Shown: positions 9,366 to 18,348 of the stretch, one piece after another
Layout: each line of letters starts with the position of its first letter
Numbering within the stretch: the first letter of the stretch is position 1
NCBI GenBank assembly: GCA_938016265.1
Contig: CALLWB010000052.1
Location: 39,007 to 103,006 of the forward strand
Length of the DNA stretch: 64,000 nucleotides
From: an uncultured Saprospiraceae bacterium
GTDB taxonomy: Bacteria > Bacteroidota > Bacteroidia > Chitinophagales > Saprospiraceae
Direction of reading: 5' to 3'
The notes under the pieces: model-generated
The model's database searches: none
What the model saw: only the letters and a program-made list of their open reading frames with translations
What the model was told of the DNA's origin: nothing
Made by a program: the position numbers and the translations under genes

Positions 9366-9488
9366 GTGATCGAAGAAGTAGAGTGGCTTTTTTGTTGGCG
9401 CAAAATTGCCTAGGCGAAACAGCGAGTTAAGAACAGTCGCTCTCTATCATCAGTTTTGCAACAGCAATACGAGTTCTTCTACAAGAAT

Positions 9489-10916
9489 CTATTTACTAGC
9501 AGCAATCCTAGTAAGCCCAAGTTCCTCCCCTTTTACCAACATAAAATCAAATGCATCCTGATATTCATTAGGAATTTCGCCATCTAAAATAGCTTCTCGA
9601 ATCGCATTTTTGATGATTCCGACTTCTCTGGAGGGAGTAATATCAAATGTTTCCATGATCAATTCTCCCGAGATGGGTGGCTCCCAATTTCGGAGACTGT
9701 CTTTTGCTTCTACTTCCTTTAGTTTTTCGCGGACAAGCTCATAGTTACTCAGGTATCGTTTTACTTTTTTAGGATTCTTTGAGGTAATGTCTGCTTCACA
9801 TAAGATCATCAGATCATCGATGTCGTCTCCTGTCTCAAACAACAGACGTCTGATGGCTGAGTCCGTAATATTTTCTTTGGTCAGACTGATAGGACGTAGG
9901 TGCAGACGAACTAACTTTTGTACATACTTCATCTTAGCATCCATCGGCAATCGTAGCCTTCTGAAAATCCGTGGAACCATCTTCGCCCCCAGTGCCTCAT
10001 GACCGTGAAACGTCCAACCGATTTTAGGATCAAACCGCTTAGTCGGGGGTTTGGCAATGTCGTGAAACAAGGCTGCCCATCGCAACCAGATATCGTCAGT
10101 GTTCTTACAAATATTATCAATTACCTTCAAGGTATGAAAAAAATTGTCCTTGTGCCCTAACCCCCTTTTCACCTCTACCCCATACAACGCATGCATCTCT
10201 GGAAAAATAATCTCCAACAATTCACTATCAAACAACAATTTGAATCCAATCGATGGTTGGTCGCTTGCCAGAATTTTTTCTAATTCAATAGTGATGCGTT
10301 CTTGGGAGATGATTTTTATTCTATTCTTATGCCGTTTTATTGCTTGAAAGGTAGATGGCTCAATAGTAAAATTGAGTTGGGTAGCAAATCGAATGGCCCG
10401 CATCATACGAAGTGGATCGTCTGAAAAAGTTTGTCCAGGTTCCAATGGTGTTCTCAAAATTTTGCTTTCCAGATCTTCCAAACCGTTGAACGGGTCTACA
10501 ATTTCACCAAAGTTATATTCATTAAGAGAAACCGCCAATGCATTGATCGTCAGATCTCTTCGATTCTGATCATCTTCTAATGTGCCATCATCTACTGTTG
10601 GATTTCTGGATTCGAAACGATAAGACTCTCTTCTCGCTCCTACAAACTCTACCTCCATGCCACGGTGATTGAACATTGCGGTACCGAATCGTTTGTAAAT
10701 GGCGACCTTGGGTTCTGGCGAAAGCGATTTAGCAACTTTTCTGGCGAGTGTAATTCCATCGCCAACGCAGACAATGTCAATATCTTTGCTAGGCCTTGCC
10801 AGCAATCGATCGCGAACATATCCGCCGATCACAAAAACGGGGTAATCCAATTCTTCCGCAACCTGGCTAATTAGAGAAAAGATACTTTTCTCATGCTGTT
10901 TAATATCGAATAGCAT
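9489..10916 (-). CDS. CCA-adding type tRNA nucleotidyltransferase / poly(A) polymerase family with HD domain
   Basis: A 475-residue class II nucleotidyltransferase. The head domain shows GGYVRDRLL (31-39), the catalytic pair DID (Asp45, Asp47) in KDIDIV, and [10 protein letters not shown] (119-128). The neck region has [12 protein letters not shown] (167-178). A C-terminal HD phosphohydrolase domain has His285 and Asp286 in LFHDIAKP. This matches the enzymes that add or repair the 3'-CCA of tRNA in many Bacteroidota (family knowledge). Without biochemical data, a poly(A) polymerase or A-adding role cannot be excluded. It converges with the ABC permease on the other strand; only 123 bases separate the two stops and I see no strong terminator there. 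Confidence 0.88.
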   Translation of the reverse strand: MLFDIKQHEKSIFSLISQVAEELDYPVFVIGGYVRDRLLARPSKDIDIVCVGDGITLARKVAKSLSPEPKVAIYKRFGTAMFNHRGMEVEFVGARRESYRFESRNPTVDDGTLEDDQNRRDLTINALAVSLNEYNFGEIVDPFNGLEDLESKILRTPLEPGQTFSDDPLRMMRAIRFATQLNFTIEPSTFQAIKRHKNRIKIISQERITIELEKILASDQPSIGFKLLFDSELLEIIFPEMHALYGVEVKRGLGHKDNFFHTLKVIDNICKNTDDIWLRWAALFHDIAKPPTKRFDPKIGWTFHGHEALGAKMVPRIFRRLRLPMDAKMKYVQKLVRLHLRPISLTKENITDSAIRRLLFETGDDIDDLMILCEADITSKNPKKVKRYLSNYELVREKLKEVEAKDSLRNWEPPISGELIMETFDITPSREVGIIKNAIREAILDGEIPNEYQDAFDFMLVKGEELGLTRIAASK

Positions 10917-11086
10917 TAATAGAAAATAAAACTATAGAAAAATAAATTAAATAAGAGAAACACAATTCCGTTCCGTCCGTACAATTACTGTAAGTGTAAA
11001 ATTAGCAATTGTAATTGAAATTTATCAACAAAAACGATAGTTTGCTCGTTCTTGTAGTAAGAAATCGGAAATCTCAAAGCTAATAA

Positions 11087-11656
11087 CTAATTTCTAATGA
11101 AGATTAGTTCCTTATCATCAGTAATTTTGACAATAGTGGAAGGTTCTTCCCATTGATCATCGTCTCTTCTGTGATGAACGACATAATCCACAAGGGCAAG
11201 TAGCTCTGGGTTTATTTCATCAAAGGTACGAGGAGGTGGTTCATTGCTAAAATTAGCGGAAGAAGAAACAAGAGGTGCTCCGAGTTGTTCGATCAATGTT
11301 TTACAGAAATCTTCTTTTATTATTCGTATCGCCACACTACCATCGGCTGAAATAACGTTATTAGGAAGATTTATAGCATTTTCATAAACAATTGTAAGCG
11401 GTCTCTTATGAAACTCAATCAAATTATTCGCTTTTGGAGGTACTCTTTCTACAAAATGGCTCAATGTTTCGGCATTATTCCAAAGCAATACCATTTTTTT
11501 TTGAGGAGCTCTTTTTTTAATGGAGAACAATCTATCGACTGCTTTTTGATCCGTAGCAAGGCATCCAATGCCCCAAACGGTATCTGTAGGATAAATGATA
11601 ATACCTCCTTCTTTTAATATAGGTACTATTTTTGATATTTCTTCTTTAAAGGACAT
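11087..11656 (-). CDS. Sua5/YciO/YrdC family protein, probable L-threonylcarbamoyladenylate synthase
   Basis: A 189-residue single-domain YrdC protein. It would make threonylcarbamoyl-AMP from threonine, bicarbonate and ATP for the t6A37 modification of ANN-decoding tRNAs. Visible family marks are the N-terminal IIIYPTDTVWGIGC, the basic SIKKRAPQKKM for nucleotide binding, PLTIVYENA, GSVAIRI and GAPLVSSSANFSNEPPPRT. It lacks the extra C-terminal Sua5 domain, so it corresponds to the short TsaC-like form. YciO-type paralogs share these motifs, so the exact activity is a strong inference rather than proven. It is divergent from the PKD protein gene, with 47 bases between the starts. Confidence 0.87.
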   Translation of the reverse strand: MSFKEEISKIVPILKEGGIIIYPTDTVWGIGCLATDQKAVDRLFSIKKRAPQKKMVLLWNNAETLSHFVERVPPKANNLIEFHKRPLTIVYENAINLPNNVISADGSVAIRIIKEDFCKTLIEQLGAPLVSSSANFSNEPPPRTFDEINPELLALVDYVVHHRRDDDQWEEPSTIVKITDDKELIFIRN

Positions 11657-11664
11657 TAATAGTG

Positions 11665-11672
11665 TAAATTTG
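11665..11672 (+). promoter_or_regulatory. -7 box of the PKD protein gene
   Basis: TAAATTTG is an exact TAnnTTTG box 31 bases before the TTG start at 11704. No TTTG is found 19-21 bases upstream, so the -33 element is weak or absent. Confidence 0.4.
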
Positions 11673-11703
11673 CGTGAATATTATAAGGCTAAAATAAAAA
11701 TAA

Positions 11704-13947
11704 TTGATACGATTATATAGTACATTTTTGCTGCTTTTCTTTTTTTTAGCATTCAATAACAATTTGTCTGCACTTCATATCATTGGAGGAGACATCTCTT
11801 ATGTGTGTTTGGGCAATAATAATTATCGGTTTATTATGAAGGTGTATCGAGATTGTGCCACTGAAGATGGTGCTCCGCTCGATGACCCTGCCTCCATCAC
11901 TATTTGGGAGTTCAATGGCAACAATCCTACTCAGTATGGAGCTCCGCTTGCTGTGCAACTATCTACAGACAATCTTATTCCTCCAGTACTCGATAGTCCT
12001 TGTCTCGAACCACCTCCGGGGTTGTGTGTTCAAGAAGGTACCTATCTTTTTCCTCCTGCAGGTCAGGATCCATTGAACCTTCCCTTCAATCCCGATGGCT
12101 ACGTGATTGCCTATCAACGTTGCTGTCGAAATACAACAATCAATAATATACTTGCTCCAGGTACCGTAGGAGCTACCTATACCGTTACCTTAACGGAAGA
12201 AGCGCAATTAAAGTGTAACAATAGTCCAATTTTTAATGATTTTCCTCCAATTGTCATTTGTGCAAACGAACCGATCAACTTCGATCACTCTGCTACGGAT
12301 AACGATGGAGATTCTTTAGTTTATAAATTTTGCGAACCAACAGTGGGTGCGTCTTCCAATATACCTGCTCCGATGATTACCTCCGTACCATTTGTCAATT
12401 TCCCGCATTTCCCTACTGTAAATTTCTCGGGGCCCTTCACTTTTCAGGCGCCGCTCCAGGGCAATCCAACTGTCGCTATCGATTTAGAAACTGGACTGAT
12501 CACTGGAACCCCTACCTTCATAGGTCAATATGTTGTTGGTATTTGTGTAGAAGAATATAGAAATGGGGTATTGATGGGAATAACCAGGCGTGATTTCCAG
12601 TTTAATGTAACCAGTTGTCAGCGGACTATAACCGCTGATGTCCGGGAAGACTCCCTGATCGGACCAAGAGAATATCTAATTGTTTCCTGCGGAGAAGAAA
12701 CGGTGACCATTATTAATGAAAGTTCGCAGGTTCAGTTTATTGACGGTTATTTTTGGGAATTTGAATTAGTTCCTGGAGATCCACCGTTCACCAGTACAGC
12801 GACCAACCCAACAATCAACTTTCCCGGCCTTGGTTCTTACATGGGAACATTGATTGTAAATCCAGGCAGTTTAAATTGCTCAGACACGGCTACAATATAT
12901 GTCGATGTATTCCCAGAAATAAAGGCAGAATATGAGTTTTTGTTTGACCCTTGCGAACCTACCCCAATAGCTTATACCGACCTTTCTTTCTCAGGATCTG
13001 GAACAATTACCGATTGGTTTTGGGATTTTGATGATGGAACATTTTCTACCGACCAAAGCCCCGTCCACCTGTTTACAGAAGCAGGTACTTTTGATGTCGC
13101 ATTAACTGTAACTGATATTAATAATTGTCAAGACACCTATGTACAGACGATAGAATGGTACCCTGAATCAGAAATAATGATCATGCCGGAAGACGACACC
13201 GGATGTGAGCCATTTACCGTAACCATCATCAACAATTCCTTCCCGATAAACGGATATACTACAGAGTGGACACTTGGAGACGGGCAAACCTCGACAGAAT
13301 CTAGTCCTACACATACTTATGAAGAGCCAGGTGTCTATACCGTTTCAATAAAAATTACCTCTCCGATAGGTTGTGTTTCTCAGCAGACTTTCCCGGATTT
13401 GATAACTGTTTTTCCTACTCCGATTTCGGATTTTGCATTTTCACCAGATACTCCTACGAATTTCGACCCCTTGGTTACGTTTAGTGATCAATCTACTGGT
13501 GCAGCAATGTGGTATTGGGATTTTGGTACTGGAGATTTCTCTACGCAAAGTAATCCTACCTATTCCTTCCCGGACACTGGTCGATTTGATGTTCAGCTAG
13601 TCGTGACCCATCCTCAAGGATGCACAGATACCAGTGTACAGGTAGTAGATGTTGAACCCCGATTTACCTACTTTCTTCCAAATGCCTTCACACCAAATTA
13701 TGATGATGTTAATGATGGTTTCCAGGGAGCTGGAATATTCTACGGTATTGAACAATTTGAAATGACCATTTGGAATCGATGGGGGGAGCTTATTTTCACG
13801 GCCAACGATCCTAATATTGCTTGGAATGGTAAGAAAAACAATACTGGAGGTATGGTCAAAAACGGAGTGTACGTCTACCTCGTCAAGATTATAGGTGCTC
13901 GAAATCAAAAATTTGAGTACAAAGGATTTGCCACTGTCATTCGATAG
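11704..13947 (+). CDS. PKD-repeat surface protein with type IX secretion type B sorting domain
   Basis: A 747-residue exported protein. The start is the TTG at 11704: the signal peptide (LYSTFLLLFFFLAFNNNLSA) begins at once and no ATG precedes it in frame. Residues about 23-305 form a module with IIGGDISYVCLG, YRDC, YQRCCRN, DNDGDSLVYKF and VEEYRNGVLMGITRRDFQF. The same module begins the second giant adhesin at 42850. Three PKD domains follow, seen as WFWDFDDGT, EWTLGDGQTS and WYWDFGTGDFS, each with a later T-Y or S-F turn. The end (about 657-747) is the CHU_C domain with FLPNAFTPNYDDVNDG, WNRWGELIF and NGVYVYLVK, which directs export by the type IX system. A structural or adhesive role is inferred. 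Confidence 0.85.
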   Translation: MIRLYSTFLLLFFFLAFNNNLSALHIIGGDISYVCLGNNNYRFIMKVYRDCATEDGAPLDDPASITIWEFNGNNPTQYGAPLAVQLSTDNLIPPVLDSPCLEPPPGLCVQEGTYLFPPAGQDPLNLPFNPDGYVIAYQRCCRNTTINNILAPGTVGATYTVTLTEEAQLKCNNSPIFNDFPPIVICANEPINFDHSATDNDGDSLVYKFCEPTVGASSNIPAPMITSVPFVNFPHFPTVNFSGPFTFQAPLQGNPTVAIDLETGLITGTPTFIGQYVVGICVEEYRNGVLMGITRRDFQFNVTSCQRTITADVREDSLIGPREYLIVSCGEETVTIINESSQVQFIDGYFWEFELVPGDPPFTSTATNPTINFPGLGSYMGTLIVNPGSLNCSDTATIYVDVFPEIKAEYEFLFDPCEPTPIAYTDLSFSGSGTITDWFWDFDDGTFSTDQSPVHLFTEAGTFDVALTVTDINNCQDTYVQTIEWYPESEIMIMPEDDTGCEPFTVTIINNSFPINGYTTEWTLGDGQTSTESSPTHTYEEPGVYTVSIKITSPIGCVSQQTFPDLITVFPTPISDFAFSPDTPTNFDPLVTFSDQSTGAAMWYWDFGTGDFSTQSNPTYSFPDTGRFDVQLVVTHPQGCTDTSVQVVDVEPRFTYFLPNAFTPNYDDVNDGFQGAGIFYGIEQFEMTIWNRWGELIFTANDPNIAWNGKKNNTGGMVKNGVYVYLVKIIGARNQKFEYKGFATVIR

Positions 13948-14140
13948 TGGTTTCAAAAAAAATGATGTAGGAACGAATCATCATTCGTCCTCGTCCAATT
14001 GATTTCGTACTTAATTTGGTGGTATGTTATACAGGAAAGCTTAACAGTAGTGCGATTGGGCAATCGAAAACTCTGCGTTTAGAAAAAAAACAAATTTTGT
14101 AGGTCGCTAATTATCAGCTCGAAGTAAGGCTAAAATGACA

Positions 14141-14171
14141 ATCTCCTTACCGTTTTCACGATTAAGGAGAT
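14141..14171 (-). terminator. Hairpin downstream of the four-helix-bundle gene
   Basis: ATCTCCTTA (14141-14149) and TAAGGAGAT (14163-14171) form a perfect 9-bp stem with a 13-base loop, 29 bases past the stop of the minus-strand gene. The T-tract on that strand is poor, so this is a possible terminator only. Confidence 0.4.
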
Positions 14172-14199
14172 GATATATTTTGGTTAGTAGTTTCTCTGG

Positions 14200-14616
14200 T
14201 TAGGCAGCGCGGAAATTCCATTCATCAAACACGTCATTTGATTTGTCAAAAGCGGATACCCAAGTGAGAAACAGATCTCTGAATCGGTCTAGTTCTGCTT
14301 GTAGCAATTCGATATAATCGGCGTGTGTAAGGTCTAAGTGTTTGCAAAGGGTCGTCTGACTGTGTAGCTCTCTTGCTGCTAGTTTGATGAGTGTTGCCAT
14401 GTCTAGGCGATGGGTATACAAATCACCGCCTTCTGCGTTCGCTATTTTTGCGGGGATGATGTACGCATTCTCCAACATTAATTCGCCGATCATTTTACTT
14501 TCAGAGTTTTCTGTAAAAGACTCTACCACTGCTTTAGTGATTTCTACGATTTCCATCCCTTTCTTAAATACCAATAAGTCTCGGTAATCTCCCATTACTT
14601 GTTTTTCTTGTTTCAT
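14200..14616 (-). CDS. Four-helix-bundle protein (23S rRNA intervening-sequence protein family)
   Basis: A 138-residue protein of the S23/IVP family of small four-helix bundles. The N-terminal helix YRDLLVFKKGMEIVEITKAVVESF is the family hallmark, followed by LMLENAYIIPAKIANAEGG, an RLDMATLIKLAARELHSQT helix and a final helix. The family was first found inside intervening sequences of 23S rRNA genes, but free-standing copies like this one are scattered widely in Bacteroidota. No rRNA is near here. Its function is unknown; a role in organising partner proteins is speculation. It is divergent from the TonB-receptor gene. Confidence 0.8.
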   Translation of the reverse strand: MKQEKQVMGDYRDLLVFKKGMEIVEITKAVVESFTENSESKMIGELMLENAYIIPAKIANAEGGDLYTHRLDMATLIKLAARELHSQTTLCKHLDLTHADYIELLQAELDRFRDLFLTWVSAFDKSNDVFDEWNFRAA

Positions 14617-14759
14617 CTTTTTACGGTTAGAAAGTTAAATAGGTTTCGTCGCGACGCGAATAATAAGTAGATTCTCTACTCATTTTTTATTCTTTTATGA
14701 GTAGTGTTTCTATCTTGTGTTTGGTAAATAGGAAAAATCATACCACATTCTCAAAGAAC

Positions 14760-16595
14760 ATGAAACTTGTAGTTAGTATAATATTATTGTTGTTAGTTCC
14801 TCCCCTCCTATTTGCTCATCAAGATACAATAATACTTCCAACCGTTCAAGTTTTTCCTTCTCATAATTACCCTTTAAGAAGCCTTGATTCAACTGTTTAT
14901 ACATTTTTTGTGACAGCGTCTGTTGACGAAGCCCTAGAATATCAGGCCCCGGTTTTTATAAAAAATTATGGTGTAGGTCAAATATCCAGCCTTTCCTTCA
15001 GGGGAACCGGAGCTCGACATACCAAAATATTCTGGGAAGATGTGCCATTAAATTCTCCGATGTTAGGAGAGTTGGATGTCTCGCTTTTGCCGAACTTTTT
15101 TTTCAATGACATCGATTTCCAATTGGGAGGAAACAATCTGGAGAATGGTAGTGGGGCAATTGGCGCACAACTGAATCTGCAAACTAAAAAAGAACAGGCT
15201 GGCTTCCAACTATTCCAAGAATTCAGTTCGCTGCTAAACAGTAATACGGTTCTTCAACTAAATTATAACAAAAATCGATTTTCTGGGAGCACAAAAGGGT
15301 TTTATCATTTTGGAGCCAACCGATTTCATTATAAAAATAAATTGCAACAAGGGCGTCCTAAAACGGCAGCCAGTCATTCTGATTTTAGGCAAACTGGTTT
15401 CATGCAGTCGGCTCATTACCAAATCAACAAAAAAAATACGCTTACCGCAAAAGCCTGGTATCAGTTTAGCAACAGGGACTTAGAATTTCCGACCGCCAAC
15501 CAAAAAGACAATTATCAACGGACTTTCGTCGAATGGAAAAGAACCGATTCGAAAAGTATCCTCTCCTTGAAAGCAGCCTGGCTCCGCGAACAGTTTCTTT
15601 ACCTGGATACACTGGAAAGTCATGCAACAAAAATATTCGCGAAAGCTAAATTTGGCCTCAGTCTGCCACATTCTCTTTTCTTTCAATCGGGAATTGATCT
15701 AAACGCAGACCGAGCAGAAGCCGATGGCTATCGATCAGGTATCTCACAAAATCAAATCAGCGGTTTTGCAGAGCTGACTGGGGAGACCTGGAAAAAATTT
15801 CACTGGAAAGTAGCACTTCGTGAAGTTTGGCTGGATGAACAGCTTTCTCCTTTATTATATAGTATACAATTGTCCTACAAACCATTTGGTGATTTGTTGT
15901 TTTTTCGTGTCAATCATTCCAGAAACTACAATTTCCCAACCATCAATAGTCGATTCTGGCAGCCAGGCGGCAATCCCAACCTTAGCCCGGAAAAATCAAT
16001 GGGTGCCGAACTTAGCCTCCTAACTAAATACAAGAAACCCGGAAGATGGCAGTATGCGGCAGAACTCAATCTTTATAGGAACTACATTGACGATTGGATA
16101 CAATGGTCACCTGTAAACGGTCAGAATTTCTGGGAGGCAAAAAACCTAAAAAAAGTAGTCAATCAGGGAATTGAGATCAATACCCGCTTCGATTTTTTCA
16201 TAAAAAAATCAATAATCGGTCTAACTGGCATTTACACTTTCAGCTCCGCCATCAATAAATCGATCGTTATTGGCAACGAAAATCTACTAGGAAAACAACT
16301 AATCTATACTCCAAAATTTCAATGGAAAAGTATCCTTAGTTTCCGCCATAAAAAATGGAGTGTCTATTACCACCAACAATACGCGCATATTCGATATACA
16401 ACAAGTGACAATCAAAGTCAATTGCCTGGTTACTATATGAGTAGCCTTTCGGCGAATTATGATTTTTTAATAAATAAAAGAAAACTAGTCACTAAATTTA
16501 AGATTGATAATATCTTTAACGCTGATTATGAAGTGGTCGCTGGTAGGCCAATGCCATTGCGTAATTTTGTACTAGGAATTGGATTAACTTTTTAA
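14760..16595 (+). CDS. TonB-dependent outer membrane receptor
   Basis: A 611-residue TonB-dependent receptor. I place the start at ATG 14760, where the signal peptide begins (MKLVVSIILLLLVPPLLFAH). An ATG 63 bases upstream would add a poor N-terminus and lies in one arm of a small hairpin (CTACTCAT 14676-14683 with ATGAGTAG 14697-14704). The plug domain shows the short TonB-box-like LPTVQVF, then IKNYGVGQISSLSFRGTGARHTKIFWEDVPLNSPMLGELDVSLLP and GSGAIGAQLNL. The rest is beta-barrel with alternating strands and ends in FVLGIGLTF with a terminal aromatic residue. The cargo (metal chelate, vitamin or glycan) is unclear, and no SusD partner or riboswitch is present. Threonine aldolase follows after 13 bases. 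Confidence 0.9.
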   Translation: MKLVVSIILLLLVPPLLFAHQDTIILPTVQVFPSHNYPLRSLDSTVYTFFVTASVDEALEYQAPVFIKNYGVGQISSLSFRGTGARHTKIFWEDVPLNSPMLGELDVSLLPNFFFNDIDFQLGGNNLENGSGAIGAQLNLQTKKEQAGFQLFQEFSSLLNSNTVLQLNYNKNRFSGSTKGFYHFGANRFHYKNKLQQGRPKTAASHSDFRQTGFMQSAHYQINKKNTLTAKAWYQFSNRDLEFPTANQKDNYQRTFVEWKRTDSKSILSLKAAWLREQFLYLDTLESHATKIFAKAKFGLSLPHSLFFQSGIDLNADRAEADGYRSGISQNQISGFAELTGETWKKFHWKVALREVWLDEQLSPLLYSIQLSYKPFGDLLFFRVNHSRNYNFPTINSRFWQPGGNPNLSPEKSMGAELSLLTKYKKPGRWQYAAELNLYRNYIDDWIQWSPVNGQNFWEAKNLKKVVNQGIEINTRFDFFIKKSIIGLTGIYTFSSAINKSIVIGNENLLGKQLIYTPKFQWKSILSFRHKKWSVYYHQQYAHIRYTTSDNQSQLPGYYMSSLSANYDFLINKRKLVTKFKIDNIFNADYEVVAGRPMPLRNFVLGIGLTF

Positions 16596-16608
16596 AGTAA
16601 TAGGAACG

Positions 16609-17613
16609 ATGATAAATTTGATGAGTGATACAGTAACCCGCCCTACTCCATCCATGCTAAAGGCAATGATGAGCGCAGAAGTGGGCGATGATGTTTTCAA
16701 GGAAGACCCTTCTATCAACCATCTTCAAGAAAAAGTGGCTGATTTGTTTGGAATGGAAGATGCGTTGTTTTGCCCATCTGGGACCATGACCAATCAGATT
16801 GCGATCCAGGTCCAAACGGGCAGACTCGATGAAATGATTTGTGAACAAAGCTCTCATGTTTATCGCTCAGAAACTGGCGGCTACGCCGCGAATGCCGGGA
16901 TCGGAGTAAAGCTACTACACGGAACGAATGGAAAAATAACTGCCGACCAAATCGCAAAGGACATCAACCCAGACTATGATTGGGTTCCCCGTTCTTCCCT
17001 TGTAGTACTTGAAAATACTTGCAATTTTGGAGGTGGGAGTTATTACCGAAAGGAAGAAATTCAGCCCATCACCGATTTGTGTAAGGAAAAGGGACTAGCG
17101 CTGCATCTTGACGGCGCGCGGATCTTCAATGCATTGACGGCTTCTGGTGACACTGCCAGAGATATGGGGCAACTATTCGATAGTATTTCTGTTTGTCTGT
17201 CTAAGGGACTTGGGGCGCCTGTGGGGTCCTTGTTAGTTGGCAGTCGGGAATTGGTAAAACAGGCAAGACGTGTTCGAAAAGTGCGAGGTGGTGGAATGCG
17301 ACAGGCAGGTTTTTTGGCAGCTGCTGGCACATATGCCCTGGACAATCACCTAGATAGATTGCAAGAAGATCACGACCGAGCTAAAATTCTTGGTGAACAA
17401 CTTGCTAAAAAATCGTTTATTGAGAACATCCGCCCCATTCATACCAATATTTTGATTTTTGATGTAAAGGCACCGATGACCGCTGCGACTTATCTGGAAG
17501 ACTTAAAATCAAAGGGAATTCTTGCTGTTGCCTTCGGACCACAAACGGTTCGTTTTGTCACCCATTTAGACATTACCGAAGATCAATTTCAAGAACTCGT
17601 CCGTGTACTTTAA
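16609..17613 (+). CDS. ltaE: Low-specificity L-threonine aldolase
   Basis: A 334-residue PLP enzyme of the threonine aldolase family, which splits threonine or allo-threonine to glycine and acetaldehyde. Evidence: the N-terminus LMSDTVTRPTPSMLKAM, FCPSGTMTNQIAIQ, the SHVYRSETGG loop, HLDGARIFNA (Asp168 region that contacts the PLP ring) and the PLP-binding Lys199 in SVCLSKGLGAPVGS. The length agrees with the family. It starts 13 bases after the TonB receptor and may be co-transcribed with it, although no functional link is obvious. A bidirectional-looking hairpin follows. Confidence 0.93.
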   Translation: MINLMSDTVTRPTPSMLKAMMSAEVGDDVFKEDPSINHLQEKVADLFGMEDALFCPSGTMTNQIAIQVQTGRLDEMICEQSSHVYRSETGGYAANAGIGVKLLHGTNGKITADQIAKDINPDYDWVPRSSLVVLENTCNFGGGSYYRKEEIQPITDLCKEKGLALHLDGARIFNALTASGDTARDMGQLFDSISVCLSKGLGAPVGSLLVGSRELVKQARRVRKVRGGGMRQAGFLAAAGTYALDNHLDRLQEDHDRAKILGEQLAKKSFIENIRPIHTNILIFDVKAPMTAATYLEDLKSKGILAVAFGPQTVRFVTHLDITEDQFQELVRVL

Positions 17614-17635
17614 TGGTTAATCGAGGATTTAAATG

Positions 17636-17660
17636 AAAAAAGGAGTCGATAATCGACTCC
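17636..17660 (-). terminator. Terminator of the bioA - TPR-like operon
   Basis: GGAGTCGA (17642-17649) pairs with TCGACTCC (17653-17660) around a TAA loop. On the minus strand the stem is followed by six T residues (A-run at 17636-17641), 36 bases past the stop of the minus-strand gene. Confidence 0.8.
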
Positions 17661-17695
17661 AATTTCAGAAATGGGTAGTTATTTCATATTTCGTA

Positions 17696-18304
17696 TTAGC
17701 TTCCTTGAGGATTTACCATTAAATTGGTCATTGATCTTAGGTTAGCATCTTCAGGATATTTTTTCAATCCTTCGTTGAGCGTAAACTGTGCTTTTTGAGG
17801 ATCCGTTTTCAGGTAGGATTGCACAAGTAGTTCATACACCTTTGCCAATCCATAGTTTCTAGACTTTAGGGTTTCCAGATACGGAATTGCATCCTGAAAA
17901 TTGCCGATGCTAACTGCCGAAGCTGCGGAGGCATAGATGGCATAGGAATTTACTTTTTCTTTAGGCAGTTTGGCTTCCCCTTCTTTGAATGCTTTCCAAG
18001 CTGCAGCGAACTTTTGGCTATAGGCCTCTTTTGATTTGTTATCAGTTTGGAGTTGAACTCCTTCTCTGAAAAGTCCCACTGCACATGCGAGCATTCCTTT
18101 GGAAATTTCTTCCACTTCAGCGTCTCTTCTAGCAAATTTCATTGCCTTTTTGTAAGCAACAAAAGCGGCTTCCTTTTGGTTTGTTTCACTCAACAAGGTG
18201 TCTGCTTTTTCGAGTGCTTTTTCAAACTTGCCTTGCGGTGAAATAACGTAGGAAGAAAAGAGCAAAAACCCAATGATCAGCAATACAGAATTAGTCAATT
18301 TCAT
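17696..18304 (-). CDS. Exported TPR-like protein of unknown function
   Basis: A protein of about 202 residues. I choose the ATG at 18304 because a signal peptide or anchor starts there (MKLTNSVLLIIGFLLFSSYVIS); a start 33 bases upstream is possible. The rest is alpha-helical with a tetratricopeptide-like pattern: FEKALEKADTLLSETNQKEAAFVAYKKAMKFA, NFQDAIPYLETLKSRNYGLAKVYELLVQSYL and FTLNEGLKKYPEDANLRSM. It is probably periplasmic or anchored, acting as a protein-binding scaffold (inference). It lies 44 bases after the bioA stop and before a shared terminator, so the two form a probable operon, but no role in biotin synthesis can be claimed. Confidence 0.7.
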   Translation of the reverse strand: MKLTNSVLLIIGFLLFSSYVISPQGKFEKALEKADTLLSETNQKEAAFVAYKKAMKFARRDAEVEEISKGMLACAVGLFREGVQLQTDNKSKEAYSQKFAAAWKAFKEGEAKLPKEKVNSYAIYASAASAVSIGNFQDAIPYLETLKSRNYGLAKVYELLVQSYLKTDPQKAQFTLNEGLKKYPEDANLRSMTNLMVNPQGS

Positions 18305-18348
18305 CTTTTCAGTTTTAAACGAAGTTGACCATTTCATTACAAAACAGA

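Noticed and set aside
14647..14656. CGTCGCGACG palindrome between the four-helix-bundle gene and the TonB receptor as an operator
   Set aside because: It is ten bases, a GC-rich island of unclear meaning, with no second copy before another gene in the window.
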